Positions 42,559 through 53,510 of a stretch of DNA of 64,000 bases are shown here, in pieces. Made by a program: the position numbers and the translations under genes. The stretch's first letter is position 1. Every line of letters begins with the position of its first letter. The stretch is from Bursaphelenchus xylophilus (taxonomy: Eukaryota > Nematoda > Chromadorea > Rhabditida > Aphelenchoididae): NCBI GenBank assembly GCA_904066235.2, contig CAJFCV020000004.1:10850001-10914000 (forward strand), in the 5' to 3' direction. A model generated the notes under the pieces. It was given only the letters and a program-made list of their open reading frames with translations, was not told the DNA's origin and searched no databases.

Positions 42559-42821
42559 CAGTGGTGGGGTACCTGATCCAGTGGCAAAAAACGTACCATT
42601 CTGCATCCCGGGAGAATCAAAAATGTGGCAAAATGCTTCTCTCTCCAAGTAAAGAAAACTCCGATTTCAAAAGCACAGTTTTTGTGAGGGAACTGAGGGA
42701 ACGAGCGCGACCTTCACAACGAAGTATTTTCACTTGGAGAATGAAGCATTTTGCCTCATTTTTTGATACTTTTTGGATGCAAGACGGTACGTTTTTTGCC
42801 ATTGGATCAGGTACGTCACTG
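42559..42821. mobile_element. Family B MITE
   Basis: Ends CAGTGGTGGGGTACCTGATC and ATCAGGTACGTCACTG, right flank TA. A further right-half fragment lies at 42855-42949. Confidence 0.82.
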
Positions 42822-43486
42822 TACTTGTATTAGGCGCTTATAATAAGACGACGTTTTTTCACTTGGAGAATGAAGCACTTTGCCACATTTTTGATAATTC
42901 CTGGATGCAAAACGATACGCTTTTTGCCAATGAATCGTGTTTGTCACTGCATTTCCTTTCTTCTGGTCTTCACCTTCCCTACCTCTAGTTTTGTTTGATT
43001 TTGCGTTGACCCGAAGTTCCGTCGCTCCCAAAAGTCAGGACGCCGAATATTTCGACAGTCCCTGCAATGCAGAGGCTAAAATTTTCAGAAATTGCGGCCT
43101 ATGCTCGAATTGTGTGCAAAATTTGAAGAAAATCTGAGCGTCGCACTTGACCCACTTCTCCCTTCACCTTCAATCCCCTAGCCCCTACAATTGTTGTTTG
43201 TTCAAAGACAGAAAATCACAAGCTGAATTGCAATCAGCCAGACGCTTTTCAACGACCAATAAAGAATGCCCTTTTAAACAAGTACAGTCCCAGAAGAGTG
43301 CATTACATAAAAGTGCATTTCGGTTTTTTTTCACACCGTTTTCGCCCGTTCTCTCGTTTCGGAGCCGGAGGAGGAAGTCGCAAGCCGATAACGACTATCA
43401 CAAACCCTCCACCAAAGAAGAAGGAAAACAAGAAAGAAAAATTTCGGTCCACTCAGAAGGCTACAAAACTGTCTGACGGCGGGACG

Positions 43487-46400
43487 ATGAACGCTCTGCG
43501 GGGAGTAAAGGTCGTCGAACTGTGCGGTGTGGCACCGGTCCCGTTCTGTGGACAAATCCTGGCCGACTTTGGCGCCGATGTGACACTGATCAATGTGAGC
43601 TTTGCGCTATTTTTGTTTGTCTATAGGCACTAGGGGTTACGGTAGCCGCGGCGACGGATAAAGAAAGAAGTTGGCTGGAAATTTTGGGTCGATTTTTCGA
43701 ATTTTTAGTCATTGAAGGGCTGAAGAGGTGCTCAAAGTGCGACGCTCAGATTTTCAGCACTGCCATTTCACAGATACCAGTCTGTCGGGAAAATAATGTG
43801 GATTTGTTGCACTCCGAAATGTCACATCATCGCTTGGCGACGGCTTGACGGAGAGTTGCTGCCCGACTGCGAGGCATTCTGCCACGACAAATCCACATTA
43901 TTTCCCCGAGACACTAATATGAGTCTGTCGGGAAAATAGTGACCGCTCTGCCGCATCGAAAATCGCATCGCCGCAGAGAGAATGAATTGCATCGCGGCAA
44001 AATCAAATTGCTTTTCACATCAGCGACGCGATCGGCGGAGCGACTCTGCGCTCGTTATTTCCCCGACAGACTGATACAGCTAAAATACCATAGATTTGAT
44101 AAAACTTGGCACAAATTTACCCAGATTTTGATGAAACTTGGCACAAATTTAGAATCAATTTTTTGGGCATATCCGAGACTTCTAGCTCGTGATTTGCAGG
44201 AACGACCGAGATTTTTAAGTCGAAAGTTGGTATAAATGTGACACTTTTTTTGTGAATTTTAGCATGAAACAGTATCACACCTATTATATTTCTAGCGCCG
44301 ATGGTAATGCCTTCACAAAAAAATAACTTTTTTCGTTTGAAAATGGCAAAAGTATGGCCAAAATGTGGTTTTTCTGTAACTTCTCTCCGCGTTTTGCGTA
44401 TTCTCTCGGCTGTAGGGATCGTTGAAATATCTCGGCGGTCCCTGAAAAGCAAGAGCTAAGTTTTTCAGGATTTGAAATGTGGCCCTTCCCCGAATGGTGT
44501 CCAAAATTTAAAGAAAATCTGAGCGTCGCTCTTAGGGTACCCGTAGTTAATTTACTCAGAATTGGCACCAATTTTTGATAATTTTTTCCATATCCCGCGG
44601 CTGGATATTTGGTTCGCGACTATAACAGGGTGAAATTTTTCACTGCGACAAATCCACATTATTTTCCCGACAGAATAATATGCGGCTCGTTTTTGAAAAT
44701 TTTAGTATGAAAAATGTCATACCAACTTTTTATCGCAGAGAACATTATTTTTTGCATTATGATCACATAATCTTCCCTCTCTTCTCTTCTCAAATTGATA
44801 AAAAATCTGGTCAATTGCTTGTTTGTTTCGGAAAACGGGAAAAAAACGTGAACGCATTCATTTTTTATCATCATTTGATGATAACCAAAATTCCACAGCG
44901 AAACTAACATGAAACCAACAACAAAAAAGTCTTTTCGCCGCTGAAAATACCATAAAATTCCGTTTTCAGAAGGTGACGTCATCCTTTTCGGCCGGCTTCA
45001 CTCGGAACAAGAAGATCATCCAATTGGATTACGAATCCGATATTGCGAAAATCCGCGACCTAATAAATGAAGCCGACGTCCTGCTGGATCCGTATCGGCC
45101 CGGGATCCTCGAAGCCATGGGGCTGGATCCCTCAATTTTGTTCGACTCCAACCCCCGCCTAATCGTGTGCCGGATCAGCGGCTACGGGCAGACCGGAGAG
45201 ATGAGAATGAAGGCCGGACATGACCTCAATTTCCTCGCCTTGTCCGGTATCTTACCGCTAATTACGAACGCCAACAACCGACCCTGGCCGCCGGCCAACA
45301 TTCTCTCCGATTTTGCGGCCGGCAGTCTGAGCGGAGCGTTCGGCATTTTGGCGGCGTTGGCGGAGCGTGAGAGGACGGGCAGAGGCGGAGTGGTGGATGC
45401 CAGCATCACGGACGCGGTCACGTATTTGAGCTCCTTCTTGTTCGCACACAAGGAGAACAAGTTGATATGGGACGAGCAGATTGGATGCTTTAAGGGGAAC
45501 AATCCGCATTACAGGTGAGAAAAGGAGTCTGTTCACGTTCAGGGGTTTATCAGACGGTCGGGAAAATAATAAACACAATGTCGCTGCGCCGATCGCTTGC
45601 TGAAGTGAAAAGCAATTTGTTTTTGCCGCGACACGATTCATTTTCTCAGCGGCGATGCGATTTTTGGCGCGACAGAAAGCTCATTATTTCCCTGACAGAC
45701 TGTTAAACAGGGGAGGTGGACGTGCGACGCTCAAATTTTTATGTAACCTAGTGCAAATTTCTCAATAAGTTTTTCTATGGCCAATGCTGTCTACATATAT
45801 TCCTTTAGGGCATAGAGACGCCGAGATTTTTAGCCGCAGTTTGGCGAAAATATTGCACCTTTTTGCGAAATTTGCCATAAAATTTTTCGTGCCTACTTCT
45901 CCCTATTTCTTTCCTTTCTCAATAAAGCAATTTTTCCATGCGAAACTGACAAAGGTATGGCCGAAAAGTGTTTTCTCGCAGGCCGCTCACCGCCTTCGCG
46001 TGCTCTGCCGGCGGCCAAGAATGTTCAATATTCCGGCTGCTCCTGTAAAGCGCGAGCTTGGACTTCTACGAATATATGTGGCTTTCGCCCAGGAGTTTTC
46101 AACACTGATTACAGTAACATAATTTACAGGATCTACTCTACAAAAGACAACAAGTTCATCGCAGTTGGGGCATTGGAGCCAAAGTATCAGATCATGGTCA
46201 TGAAAACCTTGGGCATTGACGTTTCGCTAATTACAAAGTTCAAAAAGCTTACTGCAATCATGGAGGAGAAGTTCAAGAAGAAGACGAGAGAGGAGTGGAC
46301 ACAAATTTTTAACAGTAAGTGGTTTTACCTGGGACTTTAGCACGCTTGGAGAGGCGGGCCGACCTTGGCTGACGCTCAAGCCCAGGGCCGCAAAAAGCCC

Positions 46401-46602
46401 AGTCCATTTGCCATGTCTGGTCTTAACAATCAATTCTTTAGATATTGACGCCTGTGTGACGCCGGTACTCGACATCGATGAAGTCCAAAACAACAGCCTT
46501 CAAAGGTCAAGAGGAATCTTCAAAGACGGTGATGCCCTTCCTCAACCGTCTCCTCGGATCTATCCAAGCACCATTTATGCCAAAATATCATCAAAATTGT
46601 AA
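43487..46602 (+). CDS. Alpha-methylacyl-CoA racemase, peroxisomal (AMACR)
   Basis: Class III CoA-transferase family enzyme that epimerises 2-methyl-branched acyl-CoAs so that peroxisomal beta-oxidation can proceed. Exons 43487-43594, 44970-45514, 46130-46314, 46442-46602; 332 aa, phases consistent. Start [12 protein letters not shown] matches the family; an in-frame ATG farther upstream would add a Lys-rich tail I do not favour. Visible are [13 protein letters not shown], then [11 protein letters not shown] with His120, [10 protein letters not shown] with Asp150 and VGALEPKYQ with Glu234. The spacing matches the His/Asp/Glu catalytic set of bacterial MCR and mammalian AMACR. The protein ends in SKL, a canonical peroxisomal type-1 targeting signal. 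It is about 50 aa shorter than mammalian AMACR at the C-terminus. Poly(A) signal AATAAA at 46602-46607 overlaps the stop codon. Introns hold Family A and C repeats. Confidence 0.93.
43777..43916. mobile_element. Family A MITE, GTGGATTTGTTGC subtype (AMACR intron 1)
   Basis: Ends CCAGTCTGTCGGG and CCCCGAGACACTAA; the right end is slightly rearranged. Confidence 0.8.
43921..44073. mobile_element. Family A MITE (AMACR intron 1)
   Basis: Ends GAGTCTGTCGGG and CCCGACAGACTGA, right flank TA. It starts 4 bp after the previous copy, so two subtypes lie back to back. Confidence 0.84.
44100..44540. repeat. Family C copy (AMACR intron 1)
   Basis: From TTTTGATGAAACTTGGCACA to AAATCTGAGCGTCGCTCTTA; no intact left terminus. 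Confidence 0.7.
44590..44677. mobile_element. Family A MITE, right half (AMACR intron 1)
   Basis: CCCGCGGCTGGATATTTGG to GCGACAAATCCACATTATTT and CCCGACAG; left half lost. Confidence 0.65.
45550..45703. mobile_element. Family A MITE (AMACR intron 2)
   Basis: Ends TCAGACGGTCGGG and CCTGACAGACTGT. Confidence 0.82.
45715..46080. repeat. Family C copy, diverged (AMACR intron 2)
   Basis: GGGGAGGTGGACGTGCGACG at the left, then AAAGCGCGAGCTTGGACTTC; ends 50 bp before the exon 3 acceptor. Confidence 0.62.
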
Positions 46603-46844
46603 ATAAACAAACCAAAGCTAGCATCGTTTTTAATGTAAAAAGTGTAATGTGTACATCAACTTTTGCATATTGTTTTTATCCTCGTTTTTCCAGCTAAGGT
46701 TAGAAAACCCGTTCGAACGGGGATTCCATAAAAATTTTATTCATTTTGCCCCATAACGTATGCTATTTTAGAGTTTTATTTCATCCCTACTATGTTTGAA
46801 CTGAAAAAAATATCATAATTTTTTATTCTGGCAAGGGAATCACT

Positions 46845-47450
46845 ACAACTGCGACGCTCAGATTTTCTTTAAAGTTTAATTTTTGCATACGCTACATACA
46901 AATTCCTCAAAATTTTAGCTCGCGCTTCGCAGGCGCAGCCGAGATATTCTTTGCTGGCGACAGAGTACGCAAAACCCGTAGAGAAGTTAGAGAAAAAACC
47001 AGGCTATAACTTTGCTAGTTTTGCGCGGAAAAAATATTATTTTTTTTTTAAACTTTGCACTTTATGGTAGGAATAGACATGATATTTTTCATGTCAAACT
47101 TCGCAAAGAAGACTAACATTTTTTTTCCAAAAATCTCGGCCGGTTCAAAACGCGAGCTAGGAGTCTTGCATATGTGCTAGTCCATTCGCAAGGTCGCAGT
47201 AGTGATTTCTGCGGCATGCACTGTGCCAAAACAAAAGCTTACTTTTTCAATTTCTTACTTTTTGCACCGTGCAATAGGCTTTTTCGGGCTGACACCCTGA
47301 CTTTTACTGCACAGTGCAGAAGCCAAAAATCACTCCAGCGACTTTGCGAACGGACTAGTATTAGAAAAATTTTGAATAATTAAAAAAAATGTTCTAAATT
47401 TGAGTCAAATTTCATCAAACTCTGAGCGTCATACTTAAGGTACTTCCCAT
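46845..47450. repeat. Family C copy with nested Family D repeat
   Basis: Family C from ACAACTGCGACGCTCAGATT to GAGCGTCATACTTAAGGTAC. About 47172-47365 is a Family D insertion (CTAGTCCATTCGCAAGGTCG to GACTTTGCGAACGGACTAGT), whose ends are inverted copies of each other. Confidence 0.72.
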
Positions 47451-47616
47451 ATCAGCTTGTCTCTTGAGATCGCTCATAATAATTTTCTGCGCTGAGATAA
47501 TTTTCCCGTGGGTCACTTGACCTTCAAGATCTCTGCGTTCCCACGCTCTGCGCAGAAATAATGGCACTCCAATCATAATAAACCCAAGTCCATTCATATC
47601 ACCTTCGCTCTTCATC

Positions 47617-48641
47617 ATGATCAAGTCGTTATTTCTTCTCAACCTTTTATTCCTCGCCATCTTCGCCTATCCCCCTCCACCGTACGAGCCGTTGGGTGGC
47701 CAATTCTCATTGCCTGGGGATGTGGCCACTCCCTACGGACAAGGGTTTGGCGGCGCCATTGGGCAGGAGAATGTGGACCGACAGATCGGACAGTCGAACG
47801 TGGACTCGATTTTCGGCTCGGCTCTGGGCAGCGGCGATGTTGATGGGCTGAATTCGGGCCAAGCTAGTCTGGGAGGTCTCCCGAATGGCCAGGAACGATT
47901 GGAGAGAGTGTCGCCGAGGAATGAAAGGCCAATTGGCGGATTTGGGGGACCCAATGGTCAATTCGGTCAGAATGGACAAATTGGAGGGCAGAATGGAGGA
48001 ATCGGTGGGCAAGGACAAATTGGTGGAGGCCTAGGCTACCCGCAACAGCCGTTCGGAGGACTGAGACCCGTCGGTAAGATCACATACATCTTCAACAATT
48101 ATTTCTGTACGTAATCGCAAGGTTTTTGAGTTTCCGAGTTCTTTGTTTGTGGCTTGGAAACCTCAGAAGTTTCTGAATAATTCAAGCCAAATTTTTTTGT
48201 ATATCTGGGAAACGCATGACAAAATTAAAAATACAATAGGAAAAGCCACCAAGATTCTATAAAAAATGTCACCTTTTTTGCGAGCTTGGGACCTGAAAAC
48301 CTCAGTTGTTTCTGCAGAATCCAAAGGCCGCATTTAGAATACCTTTACCGCAAGGTTCAGCGGCGTTCAAAAATATAGAAATCATAGCTTATATACCTTA
48401 TAAAAAATTGTTCATTTCAGACCAAGTTGACCCGTTGGCCGTCGACGAACTCTCCGCGCCCATTGTCCCCATCACCAATGGAAGGTTTGGAACCGGCCTC
48501 AACAATGGCTATGGCGGTGGACTTGGAGGATACGGCACATTGAACGGCTACAACGCCGGCCTCGGCGGCTACGGCGCCTATGGAAATCCGTATGGCCAAG
48601 GGCTGAGCAGACAGATCGGATATGGCCAAGGACTGGTTTAG
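47617..48641 (+). CDS. Secreted Gly/Gln/Asn-rich protein
   Basis: Exons 47617-48073 and 48421-48641; 225 aa. Signal peptide MIKSLFLLNLLFLAIFA, mature N-terminus YPPPPYEPLGG. The middle has a stretch of NGQ/GGQ repeats (FGGPNGQFGQNGQIGGQNGG); exon 2 has GGYG-type repeats (NNGYGGGLGGYGTLNGYNAG) and ends QGLSRQIGYGQGLV. Low-complexity Gly-rich secreted proteins occur in cuticle, mucus and gland products; no specific family recognised. Only about 165 bp separate the end of a Family C repeat from the ATG. A poly(A) signal AATAAA lies near 48714. Confidence 0.84.
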
Positions 48642-48769
48642 CGGTTGTAAATCAACTGGATGCGATACTTGTTGATTTTATTATTATTTTTTTTGAAGAT
48701 TTCGTTTTTTTGAAAATAAAAAAAAATATTTTTTTTTTGTTTTATAAGCAGTATTTTTTTTCATTTTTA

Positions 48770-49220
48770 CAAGGGAAGTACTCTCTTAGTGCGACTCTCA
48801 GATTTTTATGAAACTCGGCACAAATTTAGAATAATTTTTTCTAAGATATATGCGAGAATCCCAGCTCGCGTTTTGCAGAAACAGCCGAGATTTTTAGGTC
48901 GAAAGTTGGCCAAAATTTAGGACTTCTTGCGGAATTTCGGCACGAAAGATTTCATGCCTATTTCTACCGTAAAGGATAATGTTTTTACAAAAAATCAAGT
49001 TTTTCCGCACGAAACTGCCAAAGTTATGGCCAAAAAGCGTTTTTCTCTCTGACCGCTCTCCACGTTTAGCGTGCTCTCATGGCGGCAAAAATCGTTCGTT
49101 TTCTCGGCGGCGCCCGCAAAGCGCGAGCTAAAACTTTCAGGAATTGATATCTTGTCCATACCCGTCGTGTGTGCAAAATTTTAAGAAAATCTGAGCGTCG
49201 CACTTGGAGTACTTCCCCTG
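48770..49220. mobile_element. Family C element, full length
   Basis: 451 bp with ends CAAGGGAAGTACTC and GGAGTACTTCCCCTG and inner AGTGCGAC...GTCGCACTT continuation. Interior almost identical in order to 56827-57275. It has terminal inverted repeats of about 30 bp and no ORF, so it looks like a DNA-transposon derivative. Confidence 0.75.
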
Positions 49221-49465
49221 TTAGTTTAAAACAATGTGACATGTCCTAATCGCCTCAATTTCGTCCGAATCGGATAAAATTTTTGAGGAGCGCAAAAGTA
49301 ATCGGAAAGACGCTTCGACGCCAGAAACAGCTGCTTGCTCTCTTGGATTACTTCCGCAGAAAAAAGGAAGAAAGAACAGATTAATCAGAAATTTTGATGT
49401 TTTTGATGATCTTCGAGGTTTTGGGGAGACTTCTGAGATTTTTTGTCTTTTTTTTTATGTTTTTA

Positions 49466-49571
49466 TCAGTCTGTCGGGAAAATAATGAGCACTCTGTCGC
49501 ATGCCGAGAAAATAAAGCTTGTCGCAGCAAAATTATATCGATTTTCATTTTAGCGATGCGATCGGCGCAAC
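49466..49571. mobile_element. Family A MITE, left part, cut by a mariner-type element
   Basis: TCAGTCTGTCGGGAAAATAA through GCGATGCGATCGGCGCAAC, then the TA target and the element at 49574. Its right arm does not resume on the other side. Confidence 0.78.
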
Positions 49572-49573
49572 TA

Positions 49574-50452
49574 CAGGGTGGTTCAGCCGAAGCTTCCATC
49601 CTTATTTCAATTATTTCTCCGCCAATGATGCACCAATTTTTATAAAATTTATATCAAATTGAAGCTGAGGTTCCCCATTTTTCGTCCACGAAATATGACA
49701 GGCCTAAGTTCATGGAGGCTCCCGTACTGATCCTTGACATTTTCATTCCAAATTTTGGAGTTCGAAATCGGTGAAACTTGGAAAATTTTTGCAACGATTT
49801 TCAGTTATGTTCTCGTGCTTGGAAAATATTCGAGTCTTTGGCTAAATAACACGTTTAGAAGTAGCTGAAAAAATTGACGGCAGTCAACGGAATACTCCTA
49901 ATCAATCTTCAAGGCATTGCTCTTGTGTTCTGGGTTAACAAGCTTCGTTAATCGAAATTAAAAAAAACGATCAAATGGGCGAAACTGTCTACGGGGATCA
50001 CGACATCCACCCTGAAGATAAATAACAAGTTTTAAGGCCTGGATTGCCCGAGAAAAGAGCTTTCGTTTTCATTCGTTCGACTTGGTATCTAGCCGGATTG
50101 AAATATGCTTGTTTGGCACTTGATACTTCTGTGAACCTTACCTTTTTTAAAAATTTCATCAAATTTGGCTACTTTGTTTTTTCCCGGAAATCCAAAAATT
50201 TTCGAAGTCCGAGAAACTCAATTGAAAATGATTGCAAAAATTTTCCAAGTTTCACCGATTTCGGGCTCCAAAATTTGGAATGAAAATGTTAAGGATCAGT
50301 ACGGGAGCCTCGATGAACTTAGGCCCGTCATATTCCGTGAACGAAAAATGGGGAACCTCAGCTTCAATTTGATATAAATTTTATAAAAATTGGTGCATTA
50401 TTGGCGGAGAAATAATTGAAATAAGGATGGAAGCTTCGGCTGAACCACCCTG
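49574..50452. mobile_element. Second fold-back mariner-type element
   Basis: Starts CAGGGTGGTTCAGCCGAAG and ends with the complement; TA on both sides (49572-49573, 50453-50454). Arms of about 230 bp are inverted copies (e.g. AAGCTGAGGTTCCCCATTTT). No transposase motif recognised in the core, so it may be a fully deleted derivative. Confidence 0.88.
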
Positions 50453-50456
50453 TATA

Positions 50457-50611
50457 TCAGTCTGTCGGGAAAATAACGGCGGATCGTCGCGCCTCCGAAT
50501 CGTCCTTCATCGATTTGCGACTGCAAGCCGCGGCTGGAGATTTGATGCGCGATAAAGGCGAGGCGAGACATTTTGCTGTGACGACCCGCCGTTATTTTCC
50601 CGACAGACTGA
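50457..50611. mobile_element. Family A MITE, GGCGGATCGTCGC subtype
   Basis: Ends TCAGTCTGTCGGG and CCCGACAGACTGA, TA on both sides; its left TA directly follows the mariner-type target site. Confidence 0.9.
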
Positions 50612-51111
50612 TATTTCAAACGCACAGTGCAAAACCAAAAAAAAAGATGAGTGCACGGTGCGGACCGCGACGAATGCCCAGGGACTTTGTGAAAATGCTA
50701 ATAGGTGATTTGGGCCTGAAAAGTTTCGTATCTATTTCTACCGTAGACGGTAATTTTTCTACAAAAGATCAATTTTTTCTGCACGAAACATTAAGATTTC
50801 TTTTCTCTTACTGCTCTCGGTGTTTTGCGCACTCTCTCGGCTCCAAAGGTCGTTGAATATCTCGGCTGCACCTGCTCAGCGTGAGCTAAAATTTTCAGGA
50901 ATAGATACGCTGCCTATGGTGGAAAAAGTGATGTGCAAAAAGTCTGTTCGTCATACTGTGAGCACTTCCCTTACTGAATTTTGTGGTATTCCAGCTGTTT
51001 TTACCTTGCATCGTGTAGAAAAAGTTCAGTTTGCAAGTTTATTCATCAATATCGTCAGCAAAAAAGCAAAAAAATAGACAAAAATAGCCAACTTCGAAGC
51101 CAAAATTCTGA
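50612..51111. repeat. Family D and C fragments
   Basis: 50620-50700 holds CGCACAGTGC and GTGCACGGTGCGGACCGCGA (Family D). 50705-50985 is a diverged Family C right half ending at GAGCACTTCCCTTACTG. The remainder before the GST stop is unremarkable. Confidence 0.55.
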
Positions 51112-52474
51112 TTACTTTTCGTCCCTCGATCTCAAATATTCTTGTAGCTGAGGCAACGCAAGGACTTTGTTTTTCAACTCGATTGAAGCTTGATACGGCT
51201 TCAAATCATTGGGCATAATATCATTCATCCAATCAATGACGCTGGCCCAAAACAGGTCGACATACGAGAGGCCTCTAGGGCTGAAAAACCCGTTTTGACT
51301 GCTTTTCAAATGCTCCTCAATTAGTGGCATGTATTTTTGGACTGCTGGCACTACATTCGTTTTGTACTCGTTGTCCTGAAAGTGGATCACAAAAAGTAGT
51401 AAAACGTCGAGTAAAATACGTTGCACGCTTTCAAGTACTCTTTTGTCGGGAAAATAATGAGCGCTCTATCGCATGGAAAACCACAACGCCGCTGAGAAAA
51501 TGAATTGTGTAGCGATGAAATCAAATTGCTTTTCACCTCAGCGATGTGATTGGCGCAGCGATAGAGCGCTCACTATTTTCCCGACAGACTGATATTAAAA
51601 CGCTAAAAATCAAATTTCCTCAAAACGATTACCTTATCCCCGGGGATTGCCCCCGCGGAAATCGAGAGGTAAATGATTATTTTGCCGTAGAATTCGTAGC
51701 CAACCGTGTAAATCTCATCCAGCCGAGCTTGCTCGAACACGTCGTAACCGTAGTCCAGCCGGGTCATACGCGCAACGAAACGAGTAATCACAGGAGTCTC
51801 GGCAATCAAGTGCTGTCCCACCCGGAGGACGGGCATTACGGCGTAGGGGAAGCCTGAAAAAGAGGATTTGCAGAACGAAGGTGGGAATTTATTAAATTTA
51901 TGAAGCTTTGAGGAAGATTTTGATGTATATTTTAGTCTGTCGGGAAAATAATAAGCCCTTTGTCGCTCCGAAAATTTCCGAATTCCTTTACCGAAATTCC
52001 CAAATTTTCGACTAGACATGAACAAGTTTTAGTAAGTTAAAAACAACCGGGAATGTCTGCCGGCGACGCGATTTTCATTGCGGCGGAGTGCTCATTATTT
52101 CCCTGACAGACTGATGGTGAAATTTTTGCTAACTTACCGAAATCAGCACCCTCTGATAGCTACCCCGGCGTCACAACACCCTAAAAAGCCTGTCGCACAT
52201 CGACAAATTGGCTTGTCGCTGCAAAAAATGATTTTCGATGCGACCAAGCGCATGCGAAGAGAGAAAAACTCAACTTACGACTCTTATCACCCTTGACTTT
52301 CAGCCATTCCGTACTGTTCAATCGGGTATCCTTGAATGGAACATTTGCATAATGAAGGATCAATCTGATCGCCTCTCCTCGGCCCTTGATCCCGAAGTAA
52401 GTCAACTCAATCTCCGCGCGCACCGCCGTAGCTACAAACAGCGCAAAAATCGCAAAAATGAAGGAGAATTGCAT
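51112..52474 (-). CDS. Glutathione S-transferase, sigma-like, with signal peptide
   Basis: Conjugates glutathione to electrophiles. Minus-strand exons: 52474-52279, 51853-51633, 51375-51112; 226 aa, phases consistent. Residues 1-20 (MQFSFIFAIFALFVATAVRA) form a clear signal peptide; the GST fold then starts EIELTYFGIKGRGEAIRL with the expected catalytic Tyr26. RFPYAVMPVLRV contains the cis-Pro, and AETPVI replaces the common QSxAI glutathione contact. The helical domain runs through YVDLFWASVIDW to LRSRDEK. The mature length of about 206 aa is normal for the sigma class. Cytosolic GSTs usually lack signal peptides; secreted GSTs are known from some parasitic nematodes. Both introns carry Family A MITEs. 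A TATA-like box lies just upstream. Confidence 0.92.
51441..51592. mobile_element. Family A MITE (GST intron 2)
   Basis: Left end TTTTGTCGGGAAAATAATG, right end CCCGACAGACTGA with TA. Confidence 0.85.
51933..52114. mobile_element. Family A MITE, rearranged (GST intron 1)
   Basis: Left end TTAGTCTGTCGGGAAAATAA, right end CCTGACAGACTGA; the interior is about 80 bp of sequence not seen in other copies. Confidence 0.72.
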
Positions 52475-52519
52475 TCTCCACTGTCGAACGTTTTATGATC
52501 CTTCATTCCCAACATCCTC

Positions 52520-52531
52520 GATTTATATAAA
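52520..52531 (-). promoter_or_regulatory. TATA-like box of the GST gene
   Basis: On the minus strand TTTATATAAAT, about 47-57 bp upstream of the ATG. Confidence 0.45.
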
Positions 52532-52792
52532 CCCGGCTTAACAAGATAGATTTGACGGGACCAACCTACGAAGCGGTCTAGGTTATAATCAACGGGAGTC
52601 AGCGTTTTGTTGGCGGCAGAAACTAGAATCAATAAACACGCTTGAGCTGCAGAGAAGCGAGCAAAGCAAATAAGAAAAATAAACGTGGTTGGAGTCTGTG
52701 ACGGGGATTGACTTTGAGTTTGTGGCCATATTGTTGTGGAATTTGTTTTTTTGTTTTTTGAAGGAGAGTTGACTCTCATTGTCAGGGAAATA

Positions 52793-53045
52793 CATCAACG
52801 GCGACGCTCAGATTCTCTTCAAATTTTGCGCATACGCTGGGCACAGGCCACATATCAATTCCTGAAAATTTTAGCTCGCGCTTTGCAGGCGCAGCAGGGA
52901 TATTGAACAGTCGTTGCGGCTGAGAGAGTGCGCGAAACGCGAAGAACGATCGTTGGGACAAACACTTTGGAAAGAACTGTCATTTTTTTGTCAACTAAAA
53001 ATTTTGGTTGTTTCTGCGAAGCGTGAGATAGAATGTCTTTGAAAA
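52793..53045. repeat. Family C copy, partial
   Basis: CAACGGCGACGCTCAGATTC through TTTTAGCTCGCGCTTTGCAG; central portion missing and right end lost. Confidence 0.65.
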
Positions 53046-53146
53046 ATTTTATCTTGAGCTGTGTCGTTTCAATACCATTTTCTCTGCATCATTTAGCTCC
53101 ATAACCGCCCATTTTCCCAATTTTTGTATTCTCTGTTTTTATACTA

Positions 53147-53510
53147 GTCCTTCCGGAAAGTCGCCGGACTGAAATCAGCGACATGCACTGTGAGAAAAAA
53201 CTCAGGGTGCGAGCGACAGCCAAAAAAAGCCTATTGCACCTTGCAAAAAGCAAGAAAATGCAAAGAAAGCTTTTACTTTCTCACAGTGCACGTTGCCGAC
53301 ATCAGTCCAGCGGCTAGCATTTTCATAAAGTTCATAGACATTTTTTCGCTTTCGCACAGTGCATCTTGAAATTTCTCCCACGCTTGTCGCCAACGCACAG
53401 TGCATTTTTCCTTTGAAGGAATTGAATGCACGGTTCAAAAAGTCGTAGATTTTTGTGCACGATGCGGGCCGCGACAAATGTCCACGTACTTTATGAAAAT
53501 CCTAATAGTA
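53147..53510. repeat. Two Family D repeats
   Basis: 53147-53325 opens CTAGTCCTTCCGGAAAGTCG; 53325-53507 opens TTTTCATAAAGTTCATAGAC and closes GTCCACGTACTTTATGAAAA. Confidence 0.65.
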
